Below, one piece after another: positions 5,487 through 6,309 of a stretch of DNA of 6,309 bases. Position numbers and translations under genes: made by a program. The notes under the pieces were generated by a model, which was not told the DNA's origin, searched no databases, and was given only the letters and a program-made list of their open reading frames with translations. Position 1 is the first letter of the stretch. Each line of letters begins with the position of its first letter. Origin of the DNA: Cyanobacteria bacterium UBA11372 (GTDB lineage Bacteria > Cyanobacteriota > Cyanobacteriia > Cyanobacteriales > Aerosakkonemataceae); contig DNGG01000234.1 in NCBI GenBank assembly GCA_003486675.1, positions 1 through 6,309 of the forward strand, given 5' to 3'.

Positions 5487-6140
5487 CTACCATTTAGTCT
5501 GAGAGCGCGATCTGGGTGTCTTGTGCTTTTGCATTTGTCCCAGATCTTGTTTAACTGCGTCAACTTGCAACAGTCCTAGTATCTGGGCGATATTGTGGCA
5601 CAATTCTTTCCAGCGCTTGGAGATGGCGCCTTGAGTGACGCCCAACTCAGCAGCTAGTTGCGCCTGAGTCTTACCCTCAACCCTTCCTTGCCAGAGTTTG
5701 AGATAGGCGCGATCTGGATAGCGGCGATTGAGCAGAGCGATCGCTTCTATGGCTTTTAGCACTAAATCTGCACGTTCATAAGCCTCTAATAAATTGAATT
5801 CATCCGCGATCGCCTCAGATAGCGGCACATCAGTGCCGGGAATATTCTGGTCTAAACTTTGACAATGAAATTGCTGTTCGTGACGCACCAGATCGATGAT
5901 GGCAAACCTAGCCACAGTTGCAGCCCAATGATAAAATTCCTCTACTCCTCCATTGCGGAATTTTCCAGCTTGCGTAGCTTGTAATACTTTCTCATACGCA
6001 ACTTGTTTGCCATCTTCCCAGCAAACCCTTGTGCCTCTGGTTTGCTTGCGGGCAATTCTCTCAATAGTTTGAAGCAGGAGCCGATCGAAACACAGATGCA
6101 GAGAGCCTTGAGGCTGAGACTCTCCTAGTTTTTGATTCAT
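5487..6140 (-). CDS. ECF-like sigma-70 family RNA polymerase sigma factor (217 aa)
   Basis: Alternative sigma factor that would direct RNA polymerase to a small regulon. Region 2 is represented by residues about 41-95: WEDGKQVAYEKVLQA, then EEFYHWAATVARFAIIDLVR, which matches the ECF region 2.3-2.4 pattern (W..ARN.AID..R). A linker follows (about 96-125). Region 4 is at about 130-190, with a clear helix-turn-helix at 156-180: GKTQAQLAAELGVTQGAISK and RWKEL. The order and length fit a compact ECF sigma, but region 2.1-2.2 is atypical: the usual acidic DLVQE-type core-binding motif is replaced by WEDGKQVAYEKV. ATG 6140 is supported by GGGGAAG about 8 bases upstream. The C-terminus is basic (KHKTPRSRSQTKW). 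No recognisable anti-sigma gene is adjacent; the 233-residue unknown follows after 136 bp. Confidence 0.85.
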   Translation of the reverse strand: MNQKLGESQPQGSLHLCFDRLLLQTIERIARKQTRGTRVCWEDGKQVAYEKVLQATQAGKFRNGGVEEFYHWAATVARFAIIDLVRHEQQFHCQSLDQNIPGTDVPLSEAIADEFNLLEAYERADLVLKAIEAIALLNRRYPDRAYLKLWQGRVEGKTQAQLAAELGVTQGAISKRWKELCHNIAQILGLLQVDAVKQDLGQMQKHKTPRSRSQTKW

Positions 6141-6309
6141 AACTATACTTCCCCAATCAAAAGGCGAGATTTGTTAAAAAATTCAGTAGTAAAACTTTAC
6201 AAAGACGAAACTGAAGGGTCTTTTACGACCAAAGCAAGGTTTTTACAATAGCGCTTCACCCATTTAAGGTATTTTTGCAAGGGAGATCGGCTCTCCCGTA
6301 GTTGAGGTG
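6141..6309 (-). promoter_or_regulatory. Upstream region of the sigma-factor gene
   Basis: 169 bp to the window edge without a coding frame I can support. It is AT-rich near the gene. It contains the palindrome GTAAAACTTTAC (6189-6200), which is an operator candidate 49 bases before the start codon, a weak GGTC/GACC pair at 6219-6232, and a hairpin at 6281-6297. No -10/-35 pair with good spacing can be named: TTGTAA-like sequence overlaps the palindrome on the minus strand but lacks a matching -10 box. Confidence 0.35.
6281..6297. repeat. Short hairpin GGGAGA-TCGGC-TCTCCC
   Basis: Perfect 6-bp stem (6281-6286 with 6292-6297) and a 5-base loop. The right arm with its flank, GGCTCTCCCG (6289-6298), is the inverse of CGGGAGAGCC at 4511-4520. 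Neither strand has a T-run after it, so it is not a classical terminator. Confidence 0.4.

Noticed and set aside
5203..5493. Minus-strand frame of 96 codons whose ATG overlaps the sigma-factor stop
   Set aside because: The overlap looked like translational coupling, but the second half reads the 233-residue gene in a wrong frame and the first half covers the nested inverted repeat with no protein-like pattern.

Overview
The window looks like chromosomal DNA of a cyanobacterium, probably a filamentous or otherwise large-genome one. The evidence is seven copies of the HIP1 octamer GCGATCGC in 6.3 kb and protein families typical of cyanobacteria. I see no rRNA, tRNA, CRISPR array, transposase, integrase or phage gene.

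Layout. (1) Positions 1-1451, minus strand: the N-terminal 483 codons of a large GH38 alpha-mannosidase. The gene starts at GTG 1451 and runs off the left edge. (2) A 90-bp divergent gap. (3) 1542-3002, plus: a 486-residue cyanobacterial protein of unknown function, with a basic, partly hydrophobic N-terminus, a coiled coil and a Trp-rich C-terminal helix. (4) 3013-3061: a copy of a dispersed CCTCTGTG-type repeat that forms nearly all of the leader of the next gene. (5) 3070-3837, plus: an Anbu-type proteasome-like peptidase whose N-terminal Thr directly follows the initiator Met. (6) 3838-4236: about 400 bp with no intact gene, one HIP1 site and a possible broken micro-gene. (7) 4237-4605, plus: a small two-helix membrane protein whose tail runs into inverted-repeat sequence. 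(8) 4649-5350 and 5487-6140, both minus: a conserved-looking unknown protein downstream of an ECF-like sigma factor, separated by a 136-bp spacer with a nested inverted repeat. (9) 6141-6309: the sigma gene's upstream region, with a 12-bp palindrome and a hairpin.

How the genes fit together. The alpha-mannosidase and the 486-residue protein share one short intergenic region and may share control. Anbu lies 67 bp downstream of the 486-residue gene on the same strand, so read-through is possible, but the usual Anbu partner genes are not in the window. The sigma factor and the 233-residue protein probably form one transcription unit converging on the small membrane-protein gene, with an inverted repeat between them. 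The points most worth follow-up are the repeat-derived Anbu leader, the sigma factor with its unknown partner, and the membrane protein whose C-terminus appears to come from repeat DNA. I found no clear evidence of a wholly new multi-gene system.
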